In this document: positions 46,696-54,445 of the stretch, in pieces | Layout: each line of letters begins with the position of its first letter | How positions within the stretch are numbered: position 1 is the stretch's first letter | NCBI GenBank assembly: GCA_041395245.1 | Contig: JAWLAY010000015.1 | Location: 1-64,000, forward strand | From: Aquimonas sp041395245 | GTDB lineage: Bacteria > Pseudomonadota > Gammaproteobacteria > Xanthomonadales > Xanthomonadaceae | Direction of reading: 5' to 3' | DNA length: 64,000 bases | Made by a program: the position numbers and the translations under genes | Notes under the pieces: model-generated | The model's database searches: none | The model's input: only the letters and a program-made list of their open reading frames with translations | What the model was told of the DNA's origin: nothing

Positions 46696-47820
46696 TTAAT
46701 TTTCAGCATCGCCCTCTGAATTTTCAAAATCCCTTAAAACGAACTTAATCTGAAATCGGTTCTCATAATTTTCAACCAGCTCCCAAAATCGCCCCATATC
46801 TTGCGACTTCAATGCAATTGCTATCAATAGATACCAAGTCTCTTTTCTATCCGGCTCATCCTTCAAACTATCCTCGCACGAAGAGCGAGCAGCTGAAAAT
46901 TCATTTTTCGCCATATAAACCATGCACGCCTTCATCGAAGTCACCGAATCAGCCCCGAACTCGTGCTGAAACGCTTTCAAGTGACGGAGGGAATCAGCAT
47001 ACCTGTCCGTCAATAGGAAATAGTCCGCCAGGTACATTCTGAACTCCAAGCGATCACCAAACGACTGGTCGACCATGGAAACACTTTCATGATATTCCGG
47101 ACCAGAACCGATTTTGGAAGCCAAACTCAGCCGCAAGATCGTCCATTCATAGGTCTTGCGATAACGCAACGGAAGATTCGCCAACGCGAGATATGTGTCT
47201 TCAACACCAACATCGATTGCCTGCATCACACCATCCAACAACAACAGATTCTCTGGATTCGGTGTCGAATCCCCAAAAATACTGCCAAGAAAATCAGCTC
47301 GTTTTGAACGTATAACGATCCCTCGACGAACGCCTTCACTCAGCTTAAATCCGCCCGAAAGGTCTGTCCAGTCGATGATCGCACCCTGACGATCAAACTC
47401 GAACAAAATATATCCGCTATCCAGCCAGGCTGAATTTTCAACTAACCGATCAATTCTAAGAAGCCGAAAGGCGCCACGCTCCGAATCGGTCCCGACTCTC
47501 CCTAAAACAACGCTCTTAACGCCATTCTCACCGCACATTTCCTCAAACCGACTTGCAATAATTTCTCTTGCCACCGATGCCATTTCCACAACAAGCTCGG
47601 AAGCCGCACTCTCCTCAACATCGAAAGACTGCACTGCACGCAGCCCTATCCCCTTAAGATCAATAAGCGATTCAAAATCATCGCCGTCGCAAACCATGAT
47701 GGCGCCGACAACCTGAGAACCCCGCTCATCGAAATCAACACGCGGCGAAGCCATTAATATGCGACAATTCAAAATACAAAGTACCCCGAACAGATATCGC
47801 AACAAGATTTTCCAGCCCAT
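46696..47820 (-). CDS. Exported protein of unknown function with TPR-like C-terminus, AT-richer than neighbours
   Basis: 374 residues; no family recognised. A hydrophobic N-terminus (ILLRYLFGVLCILNC) suggests export or membrane anchoring. Residues ~100-180 look beta-rich; the last ~130 contain helical repeats reminiscent of TPRs (FRMYLADYFLLTDRYADSL, DRKETWYLLIAIALKSQDMG). Base composition and codon use are visibly AT-richer than in the surrounding genes, consistent with recent acquisition. A weak GGTGAT site precedes the ATG. It stands alone between a puuB fragment and a 175-bp AT-rich gap. Confidence 0.7.
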   Translation of the reverse strand: MGWKILLRYLFGVLCILNCRILMASPRVDFDERGSQVVGAIMVCDGDDFESLIDLKGIGLRAVQSFDVEESAASELVVEMASVAREIIASRFEEMCGENGVKSVVLGRVGTDSERGAFRLLRIDRLVENSAWLDSGYILFEFDRQGAIIDWTDLSGGFKLSEGVRRGIVIRSKRADFLGSIFGDSTPNPENLLLLDGVMQAIDVGVEDTYLALANLPLRYRKTYEWTILRLSLASKIGSGPEYHESVSMVDQSFGDRLEFRMYLADYFLLTDRYADSLRHLKAFQHEFGADSVTSMKACMVYMAKNEFSAARSSCEDSLKDEPDRKETWYLLIAIALKSQDMGRFWELVENYENRFQIKFVLRDFENSEGDAEN

Positions 47821-47995
47821 AAATCACCATCATCTGAAAAACTGATACATTGACCACTTGGTCGCATTGGATTTTGAAACCACCCCGATTTACACCAAAC
47901 GCGCTCCCTTACGCCAGCATTCCATTGCGCCTTATATCGACGTTATCCCTGACTCATTGCAGTCAAGAACATAAACCCGAACCACGCCTACTTCC

Positions 47996-48739
47996 CTAGC
48001 CCGCCTGCAGCCGCTTGAGCTGACTGATCCACTCGGCATTCAGCTGCCTGGCATGTGCGGGCATGCGTTCGGCGCGTTGCAGGGATTCGCGACACAGCGC
48101 GGCCGCTTCGTCCTGCGCGCCCCAGCCGCTGAGAATGCCGACGTAGCGGGCGCGGGCTTCGAGGCCGGCGAAGTTGTCGATCACGATGGCGAATTCGTCG
48201 CGGGCCTTGGCCTGTTCGCCGAGTGCTGCCAGCGCGCAGGCGTAGATCAGATGTCCGCGCGACGAGCGATAGTGGGGATGGCGGGCGATCAGGGCTTCCA
48301 GCGTGGCCCGCGCGGCGGCGGCATCGCCGCTGTCGAGTTGTGCTTCGGCCAGCTTCACTTCGACATCGGGATCGTCCGCGTGCACGCCGGTCAGTGCGCG
48401 CTGATACGCGGTCACGGCTTGATCGGCCTGACCCACACCCAGCAAGGCATCAGCCAGACGGCGCAGGTTGGCGGGGCTGGCGGATTCGGCCACCGCTTGC
48501 TGGGCTTCGCGCACCTCGCGATTGGGGTCGAGGATCTGGCGCACGCCGCGTTCGAGACGGCGCCCGTGGCGCGACACGCGCATTTGCGGCAGCCAGACGA
48601 ACAAGGCGTAGGCGACACTGCCGAACAAGGGCACGACCAACAGTACCAACAGCCAGTAGCGTTCTTGCTGAGTGCGGATCACATGCCAGGCGAAGTAGAG
48701 CGCAACCAGTATGTGCAGGCCGATGCCAAACACGTGCAT
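47996..48739 (-). CDS. Membrane-anchored TPR protein (PLDc_N-like N-terminus)
   Basis: 247 residues. Two N-terminal hydrophobic helices (GIGLHILVALYFAWHVI and WLLVLLVVPLFGSVAYALFV) resemble the short PLDc_N/cardiolipin-synthase N-terminal region but no HKD nuclease domain follows. Instead residues ~75-240 are TPR-like (LADALLGVGQADQAVTAYQR, AEAQLDSGDAAAARATLEAL). Probably an inner-membrane scaffold with cytosolic TPRs. The next gene upstream on this strand is the HAD phosphatase, 92 bp away. Confidence 0.8.
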   Translation of the reverse strand: MHVFGIGLHILVALYFAWHVIRTQQERYWLLVLLVVPLFGSVAYALFVWLPQMRVSRHGRRLERGVRQILDPNREVREAQQAVAESASPANLRRLADALLGVGQADQAVTAYQRALTGVHADDPDVEVKLAEAQLDSGDAAAARATLEALIARHPHYRSSRGHLIYACALAALGEQAKARDEFAIVIDNFAGLEARARYVGILSGWGAQDEAAALCRESLQRAERMPAHARQLNAEWISQLKRLQAG

Positions 48740-48831
48740 GAGCGAATCTCGGTGGACGAAGTGGCGGCATGATAGGGACGCGCCCGGCGCACGACTACCG
48801 TGGCGGTCGTGCGCCACTCCCAACGCGGGCT

Positions 48832-49470
48832 TCAGGCCTGCAACACTGCGGACAACTCGGCGGGTCGCGCGACCACCGCGGTCGCACCCGCCTCGCGGAG
48901 TTCCTGCTCGCTGCCGAAGCCCCACAGCACACCGATGCCCGGCATGCCGTGGTGGCGTGCGCCTTCGATGTCCATGCGGCGATCACCGATCATCACGGCG
49001 TGACGGGATTCGACACCAAGCCGGTCGAGCATTTCATGGATCAGATCCGGCTTGTGACTGCGGCTACCGTCCCAGGTGGCACCGACCACTTCATCGAACA
49101 CCGCACCGAAAGGTAGATGCGTGACGATACGGCGGGCGTAGGGTTCGTTCTTGGCGGTGACCACCGACAGGCGGCGTCCTTCGCTGTCCAGTTCGGCGAT
49201 GACCTCGGCCAGTCCGGGATAGATCGTGTGTTCGGACCAGCCGATGGCTTCGAAGCGTTCGCGATAGAAGCCGACCGCCTGCTCGATGCGTTCGGGATCG
49301 CGCAGCAGTGGACGAAAACTGTCGCGCAAGGCGGGGCCGATCCAACTACGCAGCACCGATTCATCCGGGACCGCTTCACCCATGCGTTCCAGTGCGTAAG
49401 CCGCGCAACGGGTGATGCCAACGGCAGAATCGATCAGTGTGCCGTCGAGATCGAAGAACAGCTCCCTCAC
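48832..49470 (-). CDS. HAD-family phosphatase (phosphoglycolate phosphatase-like)
   Basis: 212 residues. HAD motif I FFDLDGTLID (nucleophile and acid Asp), motif II SVVTAKN, motif III Lys in SHKPDLI and motif IV VMIGDRRMDIEGA are present with an alpha-helical C1 cap, as in Gph/PpaX. Start is GTG 49470, overlapping the pgk stop by 4 bp (GTGA), so it is translationally coupled to pgk. Substrate unproven; phosphoglycolate is only a guess from the family. Confidence 0.88.
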   Translation of the reverse strand: MRELFFDLDGTLIDSAVGITRCAAYALERMGEAVPDESVLRSWIGPALRDSFRPLLRDPERIEQAVGFYRERFEAIGWSEHTIYPGLAEVIAELDSEGRRLSVVTAKNEPYARRIVTHLPFGAVFDEVVGATWDGSRSHKPDLIHEMLDRLGVESRHAVMIGDRRMDIEGARHHGMPGIGVLWGFGSEQELREAGATAVVARPAELSAVLQA

Positions 49471-50642
49471 CCGCGCGCCTCCAGTGCCGCCACGGCAGGC
49501 AGGACCTTGCCCTCGCAGAACTCCAGAAAGGCGCCGCCGCCGGTCGAGATATAGCTGATGCCCGCTTCCACGCCGTACTTGTCCACTGCTGCCAGGGTAT
49601 CGCCACCACCGGCAATCGAGAACGCGGGCGAGGCGGCAATCGCCTTCGCCAGCGCCTCGGTGCCCTTGCCGAACGCATCGAACTCGAACACACCGACGGG
49701 GCCGTTCCAGACCACGCTGCCCGCCTTGGCGATCAGCGCGGCATAGCGCGCCGCCGTATCCGGGCCGATGTCCAGAATCATGTCGTCGGCAGCCACATCG
49801 GCGACGGCCTTGATCGTCGCGGGCGCGTCGGCGGCAAAGGCGGGAGCGACCACCACATCGCTGGGCAAGGGAATGTCGGCACCGCGTGCCTTGGCATCCG
49901 CGATGATCTGCTTGGCGGTGTCGAGCAAATCGAACTCGCACAGGCTTTTGCCAACCGGATAGCCCTGCGCGGCAAGAAAGGTGTTGGCAATGCCGCCGCC
50001 GACGATCAACTGATCGACCTTGCTGACCAGACTGCCCAGCAGCTCCAGTTTGGTGCTGACCTTGGAGCCCGCAACGATGGCGAGCAGAGGACGTGCCGGA
50101 TTCAACAGCGCCTTGGCCAACGCATCCAGCTCGGCCATCAGCAAAGGACCGCCACAGGCGAGCTTGGCCGCGCGGATCGCGCCATGCGTGGACGCCTGCG
50201 CGCGATGCGCGGTACCGAAGGCGTCCATGCAGTAGACATCGCACAGCGCTGCGTACTTGGCCGACAGTTCGGCGCTGTCCTTGCCTTCGCCGACGTTCAT
50301 GCGGCAGTTTTCCAGCAGCACCAGTTCACCCGCTGCCACCTCGAAGCCGCCATCCACCCAGTCGCGGATCAGCCGCACCTCGCGGCCCAAGTGATGCGCC
50401 AGTCGTGCCGCGACCGGTGCCAACGAGTCGGCTTCGCTCCATTGACCTTCGGTCGGACGACCGAGATGCGAGGTCACCATCACCGCCGCGCCTTTCTGCA
50501 AGGCCAGACGCAGGGTCGGAAGGGCCGCCGTGATGCGTTGCTCGGAGGTGACCTTGCCGTCCTTGACCGGCACGTTCAGATCCTCACGAATCAACACGCG
50601 TTTGCCAGCCAGATCGAGATCAGCGAGACGCAGAATGGTCAT
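49467..50642 (-). CDS. pgk: Phosphoglycerate kinase
   Basis: 391-residue glycolytic enzyme converting 1,3-bisphosphoglycerate and ADP to 3-phosphoglycerate and ATP. It has KRVLIREDLNVPVKDG, MVTSHLGRPTEG, LLENCRMNVGE, GGGIANTFLAAQGYPVGKS, VVWNGPVGVFEFDAFGKGT and the nucleotide loop SIAGGGDTLAAVDKYG. Full length for the bacterial enzyme. Residue RMN replaces the more usual RFN. Coupled to the HAD phosphatase downstream. Confidence 0.97.
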   Translation of the reverse strand: MTILRLADLDLAGKRVLIREDLNVPVKDGKVTSEQRITAALPTLRLALQKGAAVMVTSHLGRPTEGQWSEADSLAPVAARLAHHLGREVRLIRDWVDGGFEVAAGELVLLENCRMNVGEGKDSAELSAKYAALCDVYCMDAFGTAHRAQASTHGAIRAAKLACGGPLLMAELDALAKALLNPARPLLAIVAGSKVSTKLELLGSLVSKVDQLIVGGGIANTFLAAQGYPVGKSLCEFDLLDTAKQIIADAKARGADIPLPSDVVVAPAFAADAPATIKAVADVAADDMILDIGPDTAARYAALIAKAGSVVWNGPVGVFEFDAFGKGTEALAKAIAASPAFSIAGGGDTLAAVDKYGVEAGISYISTGGGAFLEFCEGKVLPAVAALEARG

Positions 50643-50765
50643 GACGAAACTCCCAAGCGGTGAGGAAAGACGCGAAGTATGGCGGATCGTCCCGAACTCG
50701 GATTCATGCAAGCAAGGCGCGCCAGCCTCATCATAAGACTGCCGCGTCGCAGCAAAGGAACCCGA

Positions 50766-51335
50766 TTGAAAACCCCCACGCCCCCACGCCTGCAAGGCGA
50801 ACGCATTGTCCTGCGCGGCTTCACGCGCGCGGACCGCAACGCGCTGTTTGCCGTGTTCAGCGACACCCGTGTCACCCGCTACTGGAGTCATCACGCTTGG
50901 ACTGAAATCGCGCAGGCACAGCGCTATCTGAACAGCATCGCGCGCGGTTGGCGCGACGGTAGCCTGCAGCAATGGGCGATTGCCGATCTGCAGACCGATC
51001 AGGCCATTGGCAGTCTGACCTTCTACGACATCGTGCCCTCGCACGCCCGCGCGGCAGTCGGCTATGCACTGCATCCAGACCATTGGGGCAAGGGCTTGGC
51101 GGCAGAAGCGGTCGACCTGGCCCTGCGACATGCCTTCGACACCTTGGGCTGGATGCGCATCGAAGCCGATACCGATCCGGACAATGTCGCCTCCATTCGC
51201 CTGCTTGAACGCCTTGGCTTCCAGCGCGAAGGCATCGCCCGCGAACGCTATCGGCTGGACATGGGCGCGCTCGGACAGACCCAGGATTCGCTGTTGCTGG
51301 GTTTGCTGAAACGCGAATTCGTGCCGCGCGGTTAA
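50766..51335 (+). CDS. GNAT acetyltransferase (RimJ/RimL-like)
   Basis: About 189 residues with the RimJ/RimL layout: LQGERIVLRGFTRADRNALF, AVGYALHPDHWGKGLAAEAV with the acetyl-CoA loop (HWGKGLA), and NVASIRLLERLGFQREGIAR. Substrate unknown; N-terminal or small-molecule acetylation are both possible. I chose the TTG at 50766 because AAAGGA sits 6 bp upstream; ATG 50706 or 50679 are alternatives that would add 20-29 residues. Divergent from pgk. Confidence 0.87.
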   Translation: MKTPTPPRLQGERIVLRGFTRADRNALFAVFSDTRVTRYWSHHAWTEIAQAQRYLNSIARGWRDGSLQQWAIADLQTDQAIGSLTFYDIVPSHARAAVGYALHPDHWGKGLAAEAVDLALRHAFDTLGWMRIEADTDPDNVASIRLLERLGFQREGIARERYRLDMGALGQTQDSLLLGLLKREFVPRG

Positions 51336-51401
51336 CGCGTGGCCGAGTCGTCGCTCCGGGCTGCTAGCATTCCGTGTTGATTGACCTGCAGGATGACCCT
51401 C

Positions 51402-52262
51402 GTGCCCCGCATTGCCATCGCCAGCGCGCTTGCCGCGCTTCCCTTGGATGAAGACCTGCCCGCCCTGCATGCCGCGCTGGATGCGGCGGGCCTGCAGCAC
51501 GAAACGCTGAGCTGGGACGACCCGACGGTTTCCTGGCAACGCTTCGATGCCGTGCTGCTGCGCTCGACCTGGGATTACACCCAACGCCTGCCCGAGTTCC
51601 TGGCCTGGTGTGAGCGCGTCTCCACCCTGACCCGCCTGCTCAACCCGTTGTCCATCGTGCGTTGGAATACCGACAAGCACTATCTCGGCGAGCTGGCGCA
51701 GAAAGGCGTTCCGGTGATCGACAGTTTCTACATCGAACCGGGACAGGCGGCGGAAGACTTCCCCGATCTGGCCGAGTTCGTGGTCAAGCCCACGGTCGGC
51801 GCCGGTTCGCGTGATACGCAGCGCTACGCGCGTGAAGAACGACCCGCCGCCATCGCACACATACAGCGGCTGCTGGACGAAGACCGCGCCGTGCTGGTCC
51901 AGCCCTACCTGAGCGCCGTTGATACGCAGGGCGAAACGGCGCTGCTGTTTTTCGCCGGCAAGTTTTCGCACGCGATTCGCAAAGGTCCGTTGCTGAAGCG
52001 CGGCGAAGGTCCGACGCGCTCGCTGTTCGCGCCCGAACACATCAGCGCCCGTGAGCCCTCGGCGCAGGAAATGGCCACCGCGCGCAAGGTGCTGGCCTCG
52101 CTCCCGGTTCAGAACCTGCTCTACGCCCGCGTCGACCTGCTGCCTTCGGCGCAGGGTCCGCAACTACTGGAACTCGAACTCACCGAGCCCTCGCTGTTCT
52201 TCCCGACCCATCCCGCCGCGGCCGACCGGTTTGTCGCGGCCTTGAAGGATCGCCTCAGTTGA
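51402..52262 (+). CDS. ATP-grasp domain protein (RimK/glutathione synthetase-like)
   Basis: About 286 residues. The N-terminal domain has the DAVLLRSTWDYTQRLPEFLA motif seen in a family of uncharacterised ATP-grasp ligases, followed by NTDKHYLGELAQKGVPVID, the ATP-binding FVVKPTVGAGSRD loop, VLVQPYLSAV and metal-binding LLELELTEPSLFF. Probably an amino-acid or peptide ligase; substrate unknown. GTG 51402 fits the CAGGAT ribosome site best; ATG 51393 is the alternative. Confidence 0.82.
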   Translation: MPRIAIASALAALPLDEDLPALHAALDAAGLQHETLSWDDPTVSWQRFDAVLLRSTWDYTQRLPEFLAWCERVSTLTRLLNPLSIVRWNTDKHYLGELAQKGVPVIDSFYIEPGQAAEDFPDLAEFVVKPTVGAGSRDTQRYAREERPAAIAHIQRLLDEDRAVLVQPYLSAVDTQGETALLFFAGKFSHAIRKGPLLKRGEGPTRSLFAPEHISAREPSAQEMATARKVLASLPVQNLLYARVDLLPSAQGPQLLELELTEPSLFFPTHPAAADRFVAALKDRLS

Positions 52263-52350
52263 CCTGAGTTTGCGCATTCGAGTGTCGGCTCAAAGCGGCT
52301 ACCGGTAGAATCGCGCGGTCCCTTTCCCGTCCAACAGGAAGCCCCCTGCG

Positions 52351-53097
52351 ATGAAGATTCTGGTCGGCTACAAGCGCGTCGTGGACTACAACGTCCGCAT
52401 TCAGGTCAAGCCCGATGGCACCGGTGTGGTCACCGATGGCGTCAAGCTGTCGGCCAATCCGTTCGATGAAATCGCGCTGGAAGAAGCGCTGCGTCTGCGC
52501 GAAAAAGGCGTCGCCACGGAAGTCGTGGTCGCCACGCTCGCCCCCGCCGATGCACAAGCCCATCTGCGCAACGGTCTGGCCATGGGCGCCAATCGCGCCA
52601 TCCACGTGGTCACCGACCAGGCAATTTCGCCACTCACCGCCGCCAAAGCGCTGCTCAAGCTGATCGAAAAGGAACAACCCGATCTGGTTTTGTTGGGCAA
52701 ACAGGCCATCGACGACGATGCCAACCAGACCGCGCAGATGCTGGCGACCCTGTGGGGCCGTCCGCAGGCGACCTTCGCCAGTCAGATTGACATCGCCGAG
52801 GGTCAGGCAACCGTGGTGCGTGAAGTCGACGCCGGACTGGAAACCCTGCAGGTGCAGTTGCCTGCCGTGGTCAGCGTCGACCTGCGTCTGAACGAGCCGC
52901 GCTTCATCAAGCTGCCGGACATCATGAAGGCCAAGAGCAAACCGCTGGAAACCCTTCCCTTTGCCGATCTCGGCGTGAGCGTGAGCGCGGGATTGCAAAC
53001 CCTGAGCTATGCGCCACCGGCCAAACGCGCCAAGGGCGTGATGGTGAAGGATGTCGCCGAACTGGTTTCCGCCCTCAAGGCCAAGGGCCTGCTGTGA
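52351..53097 (+). CDS. etfB: Electron transfer flavoprotein beta subunit
   Basis: 248-residue EtfB. MKILVGYKRVVDYNVRIQVK is the classic start; the signature VDLRLNEPRFIKLPDIMKAK carries the recognition loop used to dock on acyl-CoA dehydrogenases, and the AMP-binding region includes KQAIDDDANQTAQMLATLW. With EtfA it passes electrons from beta-oxidation enzymes to ETF:quinone oxidoreductase. 42 bp before etfA. Confidence 0.97.
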   Translation: MKILVGYKRVVDYNVRIQVKPDGTGVVTDGVKLSANPFDEIALEEALRLREKGVATEVVVATLAPADAQAHLRNGLAMGANRAIHVVTDQAISPLTAAKALLKLIEKEQPDLVLLGKQAIDDDANQTAQMLATLWGRPQATFASQIDIAEGQATVVREVDAGLETLQVQLPAVVSVDLRLNEPRFIKLPDIMKAKSKPLETLPFADLGVSVSAGLQTLSYAPPAKRAKGVMVKDVAELVSALKAKGLL

Positions 53098-53139
53098 GTT
53101 GCGCGTGTGCGCACCCAGTCGAATGAACAGGAGAGATTC

Positions 53140-54075
53140 ATGAGCAAGGTTCTGATCGTGGCCGACCATCTGAATGGTCAGCTCAATTCCGCCGTCGCCC
53201 GCTGCGTCAGCGCCGCCAAAGCGATTGACGGTGCCCGCATCGATATCGTGGTGCTGGCCGCCGATGCCGCACCGATTGCCGCCCAGGCCGCTGCCATCGC
53301 GGGCGTCGACAAGGTCATCGCCGTCAGCGATGGCGCGTTCGACGCACTGATCGCGCAGTCGGTGGCACCGACCGTGGCGGCTCTGGCGGCTGGCTACACG
53401 CACGTCTTCGGTCCCAGCACCTCGTTCGGCAAGGATGTGATGCCCTGCATCGCCGCCTTGTTGGATGTCGAGCAGGTATCGGACCTGATGACGGTCGAAT
53501 CGGCCAGTCGTTTCACCCGTCCGATCTACGCGGGCAATGCCATCATCACCGTCGAAGCACCGGCCGAGCGCACCGTGGTGGCGACCATTCGCGCTGCATC
53601 GTGGGCCGCGGCGGCGACGGGCGGCAATGCCAGCATCGAATCCGCCACGGCCGCCGCCGCGAACACGCATTCGCAGGTGTTGAGCCTGCAGCAAGGCAAG
53701 TCGGATCGACCGGACTTGCAGGCGGCCTCCCGCGTGGTTTCCGGTGGCCGCGCATTGGGCTCGGCCGAGAACTTCTCCATCGTCTATGCCTTGGCCGACA
53801 AGCTCGGTGCGGCGGTCGGCGCCTCGCGTGCGGCGGTCGACGCGGGCTACGTGCCCAGCGATCTGCAGGTCGGCCAGACCGGCAAGATCATCTCGCCCGA
53901 GCTCTACATCGCCTGCGGCATTTCGGGCGCGATCCAGCACATCACCGGCATCAAGGACGCCGGAACCATCGTCGCCATCAACAAGGACGCCGATGCACCG
54001 ATCTTCGAGGTCGCCGACTTCGGTCTGGTTGCGGACCTGTTCCAGGTCGTGCCGGAACTGACCAACGCGCTGTAA
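53140..54075 (+). CDS. etfA: Electron transfer flavoprotein alpha subunit
   Basis: 311-residue EtfA with C-terminal FAD domain: VSGGRALGSAENFSIVYALA, GASRAAVDAGYVPSDLQVGQ, TGKIISPELYIACGISGAIQ, and INKDADAPIFEVADFGLVAD. Length matches bacterial EtfA (~310). Start MSKVLIVADHLNGQ with GGAGAG upstream. Followed by a strong terminator hairpin. Confidence 0.97.
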   Translation: MSKVLIVADHLNGQLNSAVARCVSAAKAIDGARIDIVVLAADAAPIAAQAAAIAGVDKVIAVSDGAFDALIAQSVAPTVAALAAGYTHVFGPSTSFGKDVMPCIAALLDVEQVSDLMTVESASRFTRPIYAGNAIITVEAPAERTVVATIRAASWAAAATGGNASIESATAAAANTHSQVLSLQQGKSDRPDLQAASRVVSGGRALGSAENFSIVYALADKLGAAVGASRAAVDAGYVPSDLQVGQTGKIISPELYIACGISGAIQHITGIKDAGTIVAINKDADAPIFEVADFGLVADLFQVVPELTNAL

Positions 54076-54082
54076 GTCCTGC

Positions 54083-54116
54083 GCCGGTCGGCAGTCGCCA
54101 CCGACTGCCGACCGGC
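54083..54116 (+). terminator. Terminator of etfBA
   Basis: Perfect 15-bp stem GCCGGTCGGCAGTCG with a CCAC loop, 7 bp after the etfA stop. No U-run, but very stable. Confidence 0.75.
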
Positions 54117-54145
54117 TCGCGCCATCGAACCCATCGAGGCCGCCC

Positions 54146-54358
54146 ATGACGCCCGCCACCCGCGAAGCCCTCGACCAACTCGCCCGCGAACTGCACAACC
54201 GCGCCGGCCAAGACCTCACTGCCGCCATCCTCGACCTGGAATATTTCCGCGGTCAGGTCATGCCCGACGACGATCTGGGCCGACTGCTGGCTGCCTTGCG
54301 CAGCACGCTGGAACAGGTCCGCGAGGCGACGCAGACGTTGCGCAAGCTCGCCGACTGA
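54146..54358 (+). CDS. Small protein resembling an isolated HisKA_3 dimerisation domain
   Basis: 70 residues. ARELHNRAGQDLTAAILDLE (13-32) matches the phosphoacceptor helix of NarX/DesK-type histidine kinases (A-R-E-L-H-D...Q-L-T-A), but the residue after His17 is Asn18 instead of the acidic general base. A second predicted helix (43-69, DLGRLLAALRSTLEQVREAT) would complete the DHp hairpin. There is no sensor and no ATPase domain. GAGG lies just upstream of the ATG. It stands between the etfBA terminator and a TonB-dependent receptor; whether it is expressed is unknown. Confidence 0.6.
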   Translation: MTPATREALDQLARELHNRAGQDLTAAILDLEYFRGQVMPDDDLGRLLAALRSTLEQVREATQTLRKLAD

Positions 54359-54445
54359 AATCGGGTCACCTGCGACACTCGGTCGCATCGACAACGGATC
54401 GTCCTGCCAAAAGACTGTGCGCCCCTTTGAACCCAGCGCACTGTC

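Noticed and set aside
50643..52163. Long upstream extension of the pgk reading frame
   Set aside because: Open frame only because stops are rare here; PGK begins MTILRLADLDL at 50642, and the extension overlaps the GNAT and ATP-grasp genes on the other strand.
52255..54228. 657-codon open frame on the minus strand opposite etfB-etfA
   Set aside because: Antisense shadow; low-complexity Gly/Arg/Asp/His composition and no ribosome site or family motif.
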